Positions 38,401 through 38,524 of a stretch of 38,524 nt of DNA are shown here, one piece after another (the first letter of the stretch is position 1; every line of letters begins with the position of its first letter). The position numbers and the translations under genes were made by a program. This stretch comes from a virus. The DNA is taken from the IMG/VR virus record IMGVR_UViG_3300017963_000468, positions 1-38,524 of that record; one strand, given 5' to 3'. The notes beneath the pieces were generated by a model. The model did not search any database and had not been told where the DNA came from. It saw only the letters and a list, made by a program, of their open reading frames with translations.

Positions 38401-38524
38401 GTCGTGCTCTCCTTCCTGAGCGTCTTCGTCTCCAGGCGGGCCTCGCGCCCGCGCAGCGGGCCGTCGAGCCAGCGGACCGGCGTGCTCCCGTTCCTCCCGC
38501 GGCCGAGGACCTCGACCCGCCAGC
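38397..38524 (-). CDS. Partial small phage gene cut by window end
   Basis: An open minus-strand frame enters from the window end and reads WRVEVLGRGRNG, WLDGPLRGREARL and then KTLRKESTT before a TGA that overlaps the next start (ATGA). Its 5' end is outside the window, so only 41 codons are visible. The overlap and regular codon use make it likely to be real. No function can be named. Confidence 0.5.
   Translation of the reverse strand, partial: WRVEVLGRGRNGSTPVRWLDGPLRGREARLETKTLRKESTT

Noticed and set aside
1-38524. tRNA, rRNA, integrase or replication genes
   Set aside because: None recognised by eye in the gaps or products; gaps are short and hold hairpins or repeats. A tRNAscan or HMM search would be decisive.

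Overview
The window is one contiguous piece of a tailed-phage genome (or prophage) with a contractile tail, i.e. myovirus morphology. By eye the DNA is GC-rich, with tightly packed genes joined by ATGA, GTGA or TGATG overlaps. The host is most likely a diderm, high-GC bacterium. One protein ends in a PEP-CTERM/exosortase sorting signal, one carries a lipobox, and several have Sec or Tat-like signal peptides. Cysteine-rich extracellular motifs and a dockerin/thrombospondin-3 tail resemble secreted proteins of Myxococcota/'Deltaproteobacteria'-like or Planctomycete-like lineages. The host assignment is inference. No integrase, replication gene or tRNA gene was recognised.

Layout. (1) 1-2544: eight small overlapping + strand genes, mostly unknown, ending in an excisionase/MerR-like HTH gene. 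(2) 2545-2971: a non-coding block with three clusters of 10-bp direct repeats, a parS-like palindrome, a terminator-like hairpin and a 16-bp perfect palindrome just before the terminase. (3) 2972-9698: packaging and head genes (small and large terminase, portal, scaffold-like protein, P22-type coat protein). (4) 9836-14662: a protein with a helix-hairpin-helix motif, small structural proteins, a MuF-type head protein fused to a JAB/RadC-like domain, and a tight cluster of small genes described below. (5) 14666-26024: head-tail connection and contractile tail (HK97-gp10-like protein, tail-terminator candidate, sheath, tube, frameshifted chaperone, short tape measure, hub, LysM protein, spike, gp25-like, J-like and I-like wedge proteins). 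(6) 26039-36388: fibre, membrane and lysis-type proteins, a patatin-like phospholipase and a series of signal-peptide proteins (fibre-like, purple-acid-phosphatase-like, beta-helix with PKD, TSP3 and dockerin-like repeats). (7) 36416-38524: convergent minus-strand genes, beginning (in window order) with the PEP-CTERM gene under its own good promoter and continuing with small phage genes.

The most unusual part is 13343-14213. Two adjacent, overlapping small genes share a Tat-like/hydrophobic leader (MTRR[AS]F...GFFAG). Each joins it to a fragment of a virion protein encoded elsewhere in this window: the first to the C-terminal domain of the tail sheath, the second to the RTEM...PNCRC part of the MuF head protein. 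They look like exported or membrane-tethered mimics of virion parts, and I know of no described system of this kind. The second notable theme is the large exported cargo (five signal-peptide proteins plus a lipobox protein) at the end of the late region, which suggests remodelling of the host surface or envelope.

All functions are read from sequence motifs and gene order by eye. No database search was run.
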